DNA of 64,000 nucleotides. Source: Natronococcus pandeyae (lineage in GTDB: Archaea > Halobacteriota > Halobacteria > Halobacteriales > Natrialbaceae). Below, piece by piece: positions 1 to 7,220 of this stretch (positions are counted from its first letter, which is position 1; each line of letters opens with the position of its first letter). The position numbers were made by a program, and so were the translations under genes. The stretch covers positions 62,001-126,000 of the forward strand of contig NZ_PHNJ01000010.1 of NCBI RefSeq assembly GCF_008122205.1. The letters are read 5' to 3'. Below the pieces are notes generated by a model. The model was not told where the DNA came from, ran no database searches, and saw nothing but the letters and a program-made list of their open reading frames with translations.

Positions 1-690
1 CTTTGTGTCGCCAGCGCGGGCGTAATGTATTTCCGCGTAACAGTGCCTGGAAAGAGCATCCATGCCGCATGGGGGCACGAAGGAGTCAACGCGATCGGAA
101 AGGCCACTAAGATTTACGAGGCTCTCGAAGAACTGGACGCTGAACGCAAGATGCGCATTGATTACCCGCCAGCATACCGTGCTGATTCATCCCTTGAGGG
201 GAACGTCACGAACCTCAATATCGGGACTATCGGAGCCGGCGATTGGCCATCGACTGTGCCAAGCGAGGCCGTTTTGGAGGGGAGAATCGGCTGGCCGCCG
301 GGCGAAAGCCGTGCCGAGGTGCGTGATCAAATTGAGTCGGTGATCCAGTCGGTCGCCGCTGAGGACGAATGGCTCATTGAGCACCCGCCTGAGCTTGATT
401 GGTTTGGCTGGCAGGCTGAGCCCCACGAGACCGACACCGACGCGGAGATTGTTCAAGTTGCGAGGACAAACGCAGAGGAGGTTACAGGTGAGACAGGGAT
501 GTTTGTCGGGGGCAATGCTGGCCTTGACGAGCGGTTCTTTGAACTTTATTACGATGTGCCTGCAGTCTCCATCGGTCCTGAAGGACACAACCTTCATGGC
601 GCCGACGAACATACTACCGTCTCTTCTCTACTCGAGACTAGTGAGACGATCGCCCACAGTATTGTTGACTATCTCGGCACTGCCAATTGA
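1..690 (+). CDS. M20-family metallopeptidase/deacylase (ArgE/DapE-like), C-terminal part
   Basis: The frame is open from base 1, so the gene begins outside the window; about 229 residues remain. The opening part (GKSIHAAWGHEGVNAIGKA, then a NIGTIGAGDWPSTVP stretch) looks like the dimerisation (lid) domain of M20 enzymes, which bears the conserved His and Gly-rich strand. The end has GNAGLDERFF and GPEGHNLHGADEHTT, the usual place of the last metal-ligand His and the substrate loop. M20 enzymes are zinc or cobalt amidohydrolases that cleave N-acyl amino acids or small peptides in the cytoplasm; acetylornithine deacetylase or succinyl-diaminopimelate desuccinylase-like activity cannot be separated here. 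The missing N-terminal part should carry the first metal ligands. The gene ends cleanly at TGA and is followed by non-coding, IS-derived DNA. Confidence 0.85.
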   Translation, partial: LCVASAGVMYFRVTVPGKSIHAAWGHEGVNAIGKATKIYEALEELDAERKMRIDYPPAYRADSSLEGNVTNLNIGTIGAGDWPSTVPSEAVLEGRIGWPPGESRAEVRDQIESVIQSVAAEDEWLIEHPPELDWFGWQAEPHETDTDAEIVQVARTNAEEVTGETGMFVGGNAGLDERFFELYYDVPAVSIGPEGHNLHGADEHTTVSSLLETSETIAHSIVDYLGTAN

Positions 691-1244
691 GTCACAACAC
701 ATCTTTCGAATTAGGCGAAGAAATGATCGGTCAATAGGTCTGATTTTGGTTGAATCAATCTGATCAGTTCACTACTTTGATCTTGATAGGGGGCAGGAGA
801 GTCTATCAAGGGAGCGACACGATTAGGTCCGTTATACAGGTCTAACTAGTACAGCTATTCGTCCATTCCGAACGGAATGTATACTGCTGTGATGTTACTG
901 GTACTGATAAAGCGGTGGTATGTGAATTCCGAAACGGCATCTCGATATGTTCACTAATGGTGTTCATTCCTGAACACAATCTATGAAGAAGAATGTGCGC
1001 GACGTGATGTCGAACGCCAGTACACCGAGACGATCCTCGAGTATCTCGCCAAATTCGAGAACGCGTCTCGGGTTCACGTCACACTCACGCTTGACTGACA
1101 CACGTTGCTGCGCTGCGGGACCGTGTGGGGGTTGGACCTCCGTTGATGCTGGTCTTGATCAGCGTCGGGAAAGTGTGTCTGGCGTACCTCAATGGATTCG
1201 GGCGCTGATTCAGAGTGGATACTCACAAGTCTGCAGTCAGTCGA
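691..1244. other. Intergenic region with decayed sequence and an operator-like repeat
   Basis: No intact gene is seen. Positions 930-995 match 25681-25746 at 52 of 66 bases and contain the inverted repeat TGTTCA...TGAACA. After it, one frame reads like a damaged protein start (approximately CARRDVERQYTETILEYLAK, about 993-1075) before a stop. The stretch looks like the upstream control region and first codons of a lost gene. Confidence 0.4.
930..995 (+). repeat. 66-bp dispersed repeat, copy 1, with TGTTCA/TGAACA inverted repeat
   Basis: It aligns without gaps to 25681-25746 (52 of 66 identical by eye). The core GTTCACTAATG is identical in both copies, and both carry TGTTCAyTCyTGAACA, a 6-4-6 palindrome typical of a dimeric repressor site. 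Both copies end in TGAAGA.GAATG, which could be a start region. It is probably a control region shared by two relics of one gene family. Confidence 0.5.
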
Positions 1245-1344
1245 GCGTCTGCGGATGGCTTGAACAATACTACAACCGTCAAAAACCGTATCAAGCTCTC
1301 GATGGAAAGACGCCGATTGAGAAGGTTCAGAACTAGACAGTACC
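1245..1344 (+). mobile_element. Right-end remnant of an IS6-type element (transposase C-terminus plus inverted repeat)
   Basis: The last 26 codons, ending at TAG 1334-1336, read WLEQYYNRQKPYQALDGKTP followed by IEKVQN. This is the C-terminal tail of haloarchaeal DDE transposases of the IS6 type and matches the tail of the neighbouring element (QRPHQSLNGQTPAEVLN). The terminal AACTAGACAGTACC (1331-1344) is the reverse complement of a GGTACTGTCTAGTT end. The rest of the transposase, including the catalytic residues, is missing. Confidence 0.7.
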
Positions 1345-1351
1345 GATAGTA

Positions 1352-2064
1352 GGCACCGTCTAGTTAGCGCGGTTAGAGAAACGAGCAGATCGTAGAGCTA
1401 ATTAGGCTATGACGCCCGCAAACCTCCTCAGAGAGTGCTACGCGGCGGAATTTGATGAAACTTGGGAGCGTGAGCGGACGGCGACACGCGACTGGGTGTT
1501 CGCTTCGAGAGACACAAGCAATTCTTCGCTTGATAGGCGTAGAACGCTCTCATCAAGCCATCTGGGAATGGGTACATCGGCTGGCTGATAGCGTTTCAGA
1601 TCCGCCGACGGCGAAGCCGTCGCGGGCCGACACTGGTCAGACAACTGTCAGGATTAACGGTGGTTGGTCTTGGGTAAATGCTGCAATAGACCTTGACTCA
1701 CGGTTGATTCTCGATGTTGCAGTCTTTGGACTACGAAGTACCGATCCAGCTGCTGCGTTCTTGCATCGATTAACGAAAAACACGATCTCGACGACACGGT
1801 ATTTCTTGTCGATGGCTACGAACATTTGACTGCCCTCTCCCGGTTCGGGTTGAGCGTTCAGCTCGACCATGTCGAGAAAAATCTGATCGAAAAGTGGTTT
1901 CATACCCTCAAAATGCGAGTTGACCGCTTCCATAACTCGTGAGTGGGCAGTCGGGCGCCCGTCGGAGAATATCTTGAATAATTTGTACATTACTACACCA
2001 CACAACGACCACATCAGTCACTTAACGGACAGACACCAGCGGAGGTACTAAACTAGACAGTTCC
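1352..2064 (+). mobile_element. Degenerate IS6-type insertion sequence with both inverted repeats
   Basis: The left end GGCACCGTCTAGTT (1352-1365) and right end AACTAGACAGTTCC (2051-2064) are inverted repeats matching at 12 of 14 bases. The element is about 713 bp and carries one transposase gene broken by two frameshifts and two stops. Its left end lies 7 bp from the right end of the previous relic, so two related elements sit side by side with no intact DNA between them. Confidence 0.8.
1409..2056 (+). pseudogene. IS6-type transposase, broken by two frameshifts and internal stops
   Basis: The start ATG at 1409 reads MTPANLLRECYAAEFDETWE. Near 1490 the coding frame shifts to one containing CSLRETQAILRLIGVERSHQ, AIWEWVHRLADS and WSWVNAAIDLDSRLILDVA, the region of the first catalytic Asp. 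Near 1785 it shifts again to HDLDDTVFLVDGYEHL and NLIEKWFHTLKMRVDRFHNS, which carries the last part of the DDE core. A stop then follows, then VGSRAPVGEYLE, another stop, and FVHYYTTQRPHQSLNGQTP. The whole family product is present but no frame is continuous, so the element cannot move by itself. It is a recent enough relic that every block is readable. Confidence 0.85.
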
Positions 2065-2113
2065 GGCGCCACCGACTTATCACTACCAGTTATATGACCT
2101 CAATTGAGACGGG

Positions 2114-3361
2114 TTAGGACCGGTACTCTTCGGTGAAATTATCGATCGAATCTTCCAGTGCTACGAAGGTCTCTAGCCCGGTCTTCATTTCCTCTATCGT
2201 CTTATCTGGTCTATCGAAGTCGACCTCTACGATCTTCGAGAACATATGGAACTTATTGTAGGATGCATCTGACTCCAACTCTTCTAACCACTCACCGGTA
2301 TGTCTAAAACCAGCCTCTTCTAACGCTTCCCTCTCTTCATCGTCAAGATAATCGAGATACTGTGTTCGGCGGGTCTGGTCTTTCGAGTCATCGTTCAATG
2401 CAACGGACATCTCAAAATGTGGTTTCCTCGGGCGATAATCTCCATCAGAACCACAGCCGTCATACCAGCTCAAACGGTTCTCAGTCCCCAGAATCTCCAA
2501 CGTGAATTCTGGTCTACCGCTACCATCTGTGCTCAGATGCCATTCGTTCTTGTGAAGTCGTACGTATCTCGTGCTCTTGCTAAACTTCTGAGAACGGTCA
2601 AACTGCCCATCCCAGGTCTCGTAGTTCTCCTCGAACCAATTCCAGAGGCAATTGTAGACGTCTTTGCGATCGTTTCTGAAACTGCCTGGACCGACATCGA
2701 TCTGGAAGTCCTCCAGATAGTCCTTGTACATCAGGTAGAGCTTTGTTTTCTTGGAGAACGATTCCTTCTTGATCACGTTGTCCTCAATATTCGTTTTGAA
2801 GTCATCGAACAGCGCGATCTCATGCGGTGTTTTCAGCTCTCCCCGATGTTCCTCAAGGGCGGAAAGAACCGCTCTCCAGGTCGCAATACGGTCAGCAAAT
2901 TTCGCTTTGCGCTTCTCCGATTCGAGATGCGGGAGATAGAGCATCTCTACAGCTTGCTTGTCGTTTTCTTCGGCGTATTCTTCGAGGGCTACCGCCTCTT
3001 CGTTAAACTTCTGAGGGCGCTCGGTGTGCGTCGTCTTGATCTCGACGCCGATTACTTGCGTCGCAGTCTCGATGACCAGGTCAATTTCCTTCTGGCCAAC
3101 AGTACTGTCGAAGACTTCCAAATACCGGATTTTAACGTCTGAGGAGTTGTCCAGTTGAAGACTAAAGCAACTCAAGAACGACTCCAGAAAGACAGTATCC
3201 ACGTCATGGCTTGCTTTAGGATTCACCAGCCACGCCAAGTATCGAGTTAGTCGCTTCTCGTGGTCCTCGAGGTCCAATATTTCGAATATGTTTGTATTAT
3301 TCTCTCGTACTTCTTGGAGCAGACCCAGCATCTCTGACGAACTCCGGATATCTCCGCTCAT
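2114..3361 (-). CDS. PD-(D/E)XK nuclease-superfamily protein (PDDEXK_4-like)
   Basis: This 415-residue cytoplasmic protein has no signal peptide or membrane segment. Residues 33-48 (DHEKRLTRYLAWLVNP) followed by SHDVDTVFLESFL are the N-terminal signature of the PDDEXK_4 group. The probable catalytic core is at residues 91-110: an Asp in KEIDLVIE, a hydrophobic strand, then GVEIKT with Glu107 and Lys109. The C-terminal half is acidic and unassigned. Members are found scattered in prokaryotic accessory DNA and are thought to cut nucleic acid, often in defence, but the substrate is unknown. The gene is alone on its strand between the IS relics and a noncoding region, and its third codon positions are less G+C-rich than in the sulfur region, in keeping with horizontal gain. 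Confidence 0.75.
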   Translation of the reverse strand: MSGDIRSSSEMLGLLQEVRENNTNIFEILDLEDHEKRLTRYLAWLVNPKASHDVDTVFLESFLSCFSLQLDNSSDVKIRYLEVFDSTVGQKEIDLVIETATQVIGVEIKTTHTERPQKFNEEAVALEEYAEENDKQAVEMLYLPHLESEKRKAKFADRIATWRAVLSALEEHRGELKTPHEIALFDDFKTNIEDNVIKKESFSKKTKLYLMYKDYLEDFQIDVGPGSFRNDRKDVYNCLWNWFEENYETWDGQFDRSQKFSKSTRYVRLHKNEWHLSTDGSGRPEFTLEILGTENRLSWYDGCGSDGDYRPRKPHFEMSVALNDDSKDQTRRTQYLDYLDDEEREALEEAGFRHTGEWLEELESDASYNKFHMFSKIVEVDFDRPDKTIEEMKTGLETFVALEDSIDNFTEEYRS

Positions 3362-3423
3362 GCGAGGTCCTAGTATGGTTGGTCTTTAATCATATCGATA
3401 AGTATGAATTATAGGGAAAGAAG

Positions 3424-3680
3424 AACTGGTCTTATTCGGCAAGGCCTATTGGTTCCCGAATAGCTTACCCTTAGATCGTTGAAAGCCACAGGGTCTCTTG
3501 ACCCGAGGAACTATCCGCGTAGTCTTGGTTTCCTGACCAAGGATTAGTAGAGTGAATTTTGTTGAATACGTGTGTGCGAGCACGGGTGCTTGTAGCACCC
3601 TGCCGCAGCACGAGCAATACTCACCACCTAGTAGAGTAGATGGAGTTCACTTCATCTACTCGAGGCTGAACAGTTCAGTC
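3424..3680. other. Hairpin-rich noncoding segment (possible structured RNA)
   Basis: No convincing reading frame crosses this stretch, but it holds many tight inverted repeats: ATTCGG/CCGAAT (3434-3461), GGGTC-tctt-GACCC (3491-3504), CTTGGT-ttcctg-ACCAAG (3524-3541), GGGTGC-ttgta-GCACCC (3584-3600), GAGTAGATG-N10-CATCTACTC (3634-3661) and CTGAA-cag-TTCAG (3666-3678). AGTAGAGTGAA near 3545 can also pair with the bases before 3660, which would enclose a multibranch fold. Strand and identity are unknown; it does not resemble tRNA, rRNA, SRP or RNase P RNA that I know. Confidence 0.4.
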
Positions 3681-3843
3681 GGCGATCGTTTTCCTGACCC
3701 TTCCGCTCTGGAACAGATGTAACCCCTTCTAGGAGCCTCGAATTGAGGACTGTTGAAGTTGGCAGTTCACCCTACCGTAGTGCAAGTACGAGTACCGACC
3801 CTCTCTTGATGAGTGGGATTCTCTATGGCCTCGCGCTGAAACA

Positions 3844-4128
3844 GTGCTCCCGTCCATCGGGTACTTCCGGTTGGTACCGCTGCACTCGTTCGCGATAGTT
3901 GACAGTGTGGAATGGCCCGACATTGTACTCAAGGAAGCGGGCCAAGAGACGACCGTTACGGATCTCGATAGCGTCGTTATAGCAGGGTTCTACGGCGCAA
4001 ACGACGACCTTGTCGATACGATTGATCCGGCTGGCGACGCCATCTACCAGGTCGGCGACGTTGTCGCACCGCGGACGGTCGTGGAAGCGGTCCATGAGAG
4101 TGGGTCGTCGCCCGAGAGTTGTGAGTGA
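3844..4128 (+). CDS. Small hypothetical protein or gene fragment
   Basis: The 94-residue frame reads MLPSIGYFRLVPLHSFAIVD, then DSVVIAGFYGANDDLVDTID and YQVGDVVAPRTVVEAVHES. The composition is haloarchaeal (acidic, Val/Asp-rich) in its second half and atypical in its first. No family is recognised with confidence. The GD-V-V-A pattern faintly recalls the C-terminal half of RCK/TrkA-type domains, so it may be a fragment of such a regulator. No upstream TATA box is obvious, and the opposite strand is also open, so it may not be expressed. Confidence 0.3.
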   Translation: MLPSIGYFRLVPLHSFAIVDSVEWPDIVLKEAGQETTVTDLDSVVIAGFYGANDDLVDTIDPAGDAIYQVGDVVAPRTVVEAVHESGSSPESCE

Positions 4129-4280
4129 TCATCGGGTCTCGGCGCAGTCGTCGCGGTCGGTAGTAGAAGCGGCTGAGAAACAGTGATAGTCACCATTGAC
4201 ACCGAAGACTCAAAAGACGTCATGAATAATAGTTCCAGTACTCCTCGTAAGTTGTTGATTTTCATTTGGGCTACTGCTGA

Positions 4281-4697
4281 CTAAGTGGTTGCAACGAGCC
4301 GCTGGTGGTCAGGTTTCATACAACGTTCTTGAACAACTCGCAGTCCAGCATCCTCTGCCCGAGACACGGCATCGTCGTCGTGAATTCCGAGCTGGAGCCA
4401 GATGACATCGACATCGTCACGCGTGAGTACCTCGTCGACAATACCGGATACCTCAGGACTTGGCCGGAACACATCCACAATATCGATTTCCTCCTCCACT
4501 TCAGATAGCGAGTCGTAAGCTGGCCTCCCAAGTACTTTGTCAGCATTCGGATTAACCGGGATCACTTCGTAGCCTTGTTCTTGGAGGTATTTTGGTATCT
4601 GATGAGCGTCTTTGCCGGGTGTCGATGAACAACCGACGACTGCGACTGTGTTTAGACCGAGGATTTCCCGAACTTCATCGTCTGTCTCTACAGGCAT
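4281..4697 (-). CDS. CoA-binding domain protein (YccU/CoA_binding_2 family)
   Basis: This 138-residue protein is a single Rossmann-type CoA-binding domain, the usual length for the family. Signature segments are VAVVGCSSTPGKDAHQIPKY (residues 18-37), GYEVIPVNPNAD, the strand IDIVDVFRPSPE, and WLQLGIHDDDAV near residue 100. The C-terminal ERCMKPDH holds the conserved Cys of the family. The domain is the same as the one in succinyl-CoA synthetase alpha and ADP-forming acyl-CoA synthetases, but standalone versions have no known reaction and are presumed to sense or carry CoA. It is cytoplasmic, monocistronic, and its start ATG at 4697 is the only good one. Confidence 0.9.
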   Translation of the reverse strand: MPVETDDEVREILGLNTVAVVGCSSTPGKDAHQIPKYLQEQGYEVIPVNPNADKVLGRPAYDSLSEVEEEIDIVDVFRPSPEVSGIVDEVLTRDDVDVIWLQLGIHDDDAVSRAEDAGLRVVQERCMKPDHQRLVATT

Positions 4698-4770
4698 ACT
4701 GTTTGCTAGGTCCTACGGAGCAAAAAAGCGTGTGTCGGTGGCTTCTCGACTGTGTACTCGGGAACGAGGA

Positions 4771-5541
4771 CTAGCAGTCGTCTTCTTCGGGCTCTGGTTC
4801 AGGTTCTTCTTCAGGACAGTCGTCTTCTTCGGCTTCTTCAGCTTCGACTTCTTCTTCCTCTTCCTCGGGGCAATCGTCGTCTTCAGTCTCGGTTTCTTCG
4901 GTGTCCTCGTACTCCCCTTCGGTATCTTCCTCAGGCTCTTCGCCGTCCTCTTCTTCTTCTTCGCTCACCTCAGGCTCCGTCTCTTCTTCGTCTTCTTCGG
5001 GTTCCTCGTCTGCAGATTCTTCCTCATCGTCTGCAGGTATTTCATCCTCTGACTCGTCGTCTGCAGGCGCATCTTCGGAGGGATCGTCGTCGACCGGATC
5101 GCTGGGTTCAGTCTCTCCGGTCGAGGTATCGTAGACGGAGACTTCGTATTCTTCGCTCGGTGTGAGCAACGCAATCACGTTCGTGCCATCGTTGTTGATC
5201 CGTCCGGCCCCGTAGCCGTAATCGATGTCGGCTTCGGTATCGTAGTATCCGGATGTGATACGAAGTTCCTCTCCAGGTGCAATCTGCGTTCCACCCGGAA
5301 TCTCGTCTCGCTGACGATAGTCTGGGTTGTTGTACAACCATTTGAGAACGTAGCCAGAGAGATCGACCTCCGAATCTCCCTCGTTTCGGAGGATGATGAG
5401 ATCCTGTTCAGGCGTGACCGACTCGATCACGACTGGGATATCGTGTCCGTCAGCCGAGACCTGTGTCCCAACACCGAGAAGTCCAGCAACTGCTACCCCT
5501 GTCCCTGCCAGCACTGATCGACGTGATCGGTTACGTGTCAT
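4771..5541 (-). CDS. Tat-exported lamin-tail-domain protein with long acidic tail
   Basis: The protein has 256 residues. The N-terminus MTRNRSRRSVLAGTGVAVAG is a twin-arginine signal with cleavage likely after VSADG. Residues 35-130 form a lamin tail (LTD) fold: PVVIESVTPEQDLIILRNEG, DLSGYVLKWLYNN, then GEELRITSGYYDTEADI and DGTNVIALLTPSEE. LTDs are immunoglobulin-like modules in many secreted haloarchaeal proteins and probably mediate binding. From residue 140 to the end the chain is almost only Glu, Asp, Pro and Ser with periodic DDCPEEE repeats, including three Cys. The tail is probably disordered. The codon repetition in the tail makes its opposite strand open too, which is an artefact of GAA/GAG richness. 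There is a run of AT just upstream (5560-5640) that could hold the promoter. Confidence 0.85.
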   Translation of the reverse strand: MTRNRSRRSVLAGTGVAVAGLLGVGTQVSADGHDIPVVIESVTPEQDLIILRNEGDSEVDLSGYVLKWLYNNPDYRQRDEIPGGTQIAPGEELRITSGYYDTEADIDYGYGAGRINNDGTNVIALLTPSEEYEVSVYDTSTGETEPSDPVDDDPSEDAPADDESEDEIPADDEEESADEEPEEDEEETEPEVSEEEEEDGEEPEEDTEGEYEDTEETETEDDDCPEEEEEEVEAEEAEEDDCPEEEPEPEPEEDDC

Positions 5542-5724
5542 TGTCCATTAAACTCATGGGCCTGATAGTACAAATAACTCACATATATTCTCAATTAATT
5601 CATTCAGTGAATCATATATCTTATACTTATATTCAATGGGCTACGAAACTCTAAGCTGGAAGATCATCAGTAGAAGTGGTTCAATTGAACGGTGTACGCT
5701 GGTAGTACAAACAATCCAACTGTA

Positions 5725-5870
5725 ACCTCCTCCCTCGCCGGAAACGGCGAGGCTTCCCACGGCACCGCACCGCTGAGTTGGGGATATTTGTTGGTTTCGT
5801 CCAGACGAGGTCACGGAGAAGAGCGTTTGCAGCCCTTGTGAAACTTCAATACCGGGTGTTATATAAATAA
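5725..5870 (-). mobile_element. Solo right end of an IS200/IS605-type (TnpB) element
   Basis: The hairpin CCTCGCCG-GAAA-CGGCGAGG (5733-5752), followed by GCTTCCCAC, reads on the minus strand as GGGAAGCCTCG...CGAGGGAGGAGG. This is the pattern seen at the 3' end of haloarchaeal tnpB elements, and 61497-61530 has the same layout. The adjoining 5760-5860 bases have no open frame and may be the eroded omega-RNA/3' tnpB segment. No transposase gene remains. Confidence 0.5.
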
Positions 5871-6031
5871 ACTGTAGCTGTCAGTAGGAGTAGGGCGAAT
5901 AGCCACGATCCCACTGTAGTTGATACTCGTTGCATCCCGGTCAGTTCGGTACTGAACCAGGCTGCGGCGGCCAACATGGTTACAAGGACGAAAATGAATC
6001 CGACCTCTTCTTTTGTGCTGTTAAGTACCAT
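5846..6031 (-). CDS. Small two-helix membrane protein, candidate halocin immunity protein
   Basis: This 61-residue protein consists almost wholly of two hydrophobic helices, EVGFIFVLVTMLAAAAWFST (about residues 9-28) and WLFALLLLTATVYLY (about 43-57), joined by a short polar link. It follows the Cys-rich peptide gene with only 13 bp between stop and start, so the two are almost certainly co-transcribed. Small membrane proteins beside bacteriocin-like genes commonly give immunity, but the sequence itself shows no known immunity motif. That role is an inference from position and size. Confidence 0.6.
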   Translation of the reverse strand: MVLNSTKEEVGFIFVLVTMLAAAAWFSTELTGMQRVSTTVGSWLFALLLLTATVYLYNTRY

Positions 6032-6044
6032 AATTTTATTTGTC

Positions 6045-6314
6045 CTATGCTATGTTGTTGCAAGTAGGCCAGCATGTTCCTGCAACGACAGCAGCGCATA
6101 TAACTCCACATCCTGGTGAGATGGGAATGCCAGCGACAGTGGCGGTGCATGCGGCTTTGCAACCAAGTCCAGATAGTCCAGCTAATGCTGTACACAGCGT
6201 GTCGCAAGCATTCATACAGACCGGACCAGCACACCCTGTACTTTGGACTGAGACTCCGTCTTGAGATTCGAGCCTTCCGACAGATGCACTTACCGAGGAA
6301 TCGAGTGAAACCAC
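6045..6314 (-). CDS. Cys-rich halocin-C8-like peptide precursor
   Basis: The 89-residue frame uses a GTG start at 6314 (no in-frame ATG lies nearby, so the start is uncertain). The first 26 residues are polar (leader-like, MVSLDSSVSASVGRLESQDG). The rest is small, Ala/Gly-rich and holds ten Cys: GCAGPVCMNACDTLC, GCKAACTATVAG, SPGCGVICAAVVAGTCWPTC. Halocin C8, the best known haloarchaeal microhalocin, is from memory a roughly 76-residue mature peptide with ten Cys and similar Gly/Ala spacing. No twin-arginine pair is visible in the leader, unlike the halC8 precursor, so export is unexplained or the true start lies upstream. A TATTTC stretch (6350-6356, minus strand) may be the TATA box. Confidence 0.6.
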   Translation of the reverse strand: MVSLDSSVSASVGRLESQDGVSVQSTGCAGPVCMNACDTLCTALAGLSGLGCKAACTATVAGIPISPGCGVICAAVVAGTCWPTCNNIA

Positions 6315-6386
6315 AGAAGAAGACCAATCGAGAACACAGAGTGACCGTCTTGAAATAAGGGCCGCTACTCCAAACCCCGGTGCGGA

Positions 6387-7220
6387 CTACACCGACTGAT
6401 CGTCCTCGGGCCCGTCCATCGTCCGCGCAACAGCGAGCAGTTCGTCGTGAATCCGGCCGTTCGAAGCGACGAGGCCGGGACTGTCGATTGTCCAGGGCTC
6501 GCCGTTGGGAGCGGTAACCTGCCCGCCCGCTATCCGAATGGCGTGGACGCCTGCGGCAGTGTCCCAAGGAGCCAGCCCCGTCGTCGTGATCGCGCCGTCG
6601 ATCGTCCCCTCGGCCACACGCGCGAGTGTGAGTTGGGCGCTGCCGTAGCGTCGAAGGTTGCCAAAGGTCGTGAGGAGGGAGGCGACGGCTCGAGCGTAGG
6701 GCTTTCGATCACCGTACGGTGGGATTGCTATGGGGGCGACGGTGCAGTACTCGGGTGCCGAGCGATCGCTGACGGAGACGACAGCCCCGTTGTGACGAAC
6801 CTGCTCGGTCGTGACGTAGACGTCCTCGAGGGCGGGTACCGATGTGGCCGAAACGACCGGGCGGCGGTCTTGGAGGCCGGCGAGGCTGGTCGTCCAATTC
6901 GGTGCGCCGCGGGCGTAGTTGTACGTGCCGTCGATGGGATCGAGCACCCAAGCGAACCCTTCGTCAGGAATCGTCTTCTGAGCGCCGGCTTCCTCTGCGA
7001 CGACAACTGTCTCAGGGTCGACGCGCTCAAGATATTCGAGGACTCGTCTTTGGGCCAGTCGATCGCCCTCTGTGACGACGTCACCGGGATTGACGACGTG
7101 CGCGGCAGGATCGCTCTTGTTCTCGGCCTCGAGTTCCCCTCGGAACCGCGTGTTGGCGGCTTCACCTCCGACTCGAGCGGCGCACTCGGCGACCGCCACA
7201 CGGGATACCGGCGGACTCAT
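6387..7220 (-). CDS. Inositol-monophosphatase-family phosphatase
   Basis: This 277-residue enzyme has the full IMPase metal and catalytic signatures: NPGDVVTEGD (approximately residues 44-53), the Glu pair in VVVAEEAG (approximately 72-79), DPIDGTYNYARG (approximately 92-103) and APWDTAAGV near residue 217. Family members are Mg-dependent, Li-sensitive hydrolases of inositol-1-phosphate, fructose-1,6-bisphosphate, or related sugar and polyol phosphates. It is the last gene of the Ugp-type operon, and its ATG overlaps the TGA of the upstream HAD-phosphoesterase fusion by 4 bp (7217-7220). It therefore probably dephosphorylates a product brought in or made by the operon. The start ATG is fixed by the overlap. 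The protein is cytoplasmic. Confidence 0.9.
   Translation of the reverse strand: MSPPVSRVAVAECAARVGGEAANTRFRGELEAENKSDPAAHVVNPGDVVTEGDRLAQRRVLEYLERVDPETVVVAEEAGAQKTIPDEGFAWVLDPIDGTYNYARGAPNWTTSLAGLQDRRPVVSATSVPALEDVYVTTEQVRHNGAVVSVSDRSAPEYCTVAPIAIPPYGDRKPYARAVASLLTTFGNLRRYGSAQLTLARVAEGTIDGAITTTGLAPWDTAAGVHAIRIAGGQVTAPNGEPWTIDSPGLVASNGRIHDELLAVARTMDGPEDDQSV

Noticed and set aside
3434-3661. CRISPR array as explanation for the hairpin-rich stretch
   Set aside because: The hairpins differ in sequence and there is no repeated unit with regular spacers.
4612-5165. Long plus-strand frames rich in Phe, Arg or Ser across 4.6-5.2 kb
   Set aside because: They are antisense to the Glu/Asp-rich tail of the lamin-tail protein; GAA/GAG repeats keep other frames open.
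5980-6567. 195-codon minus-strand frame overlapping the halocin-like gene
   Set aside because: It is Arg/Cys-rich shadow sequence of the halocin-like and IMPase genes and has no protein-like pattern.
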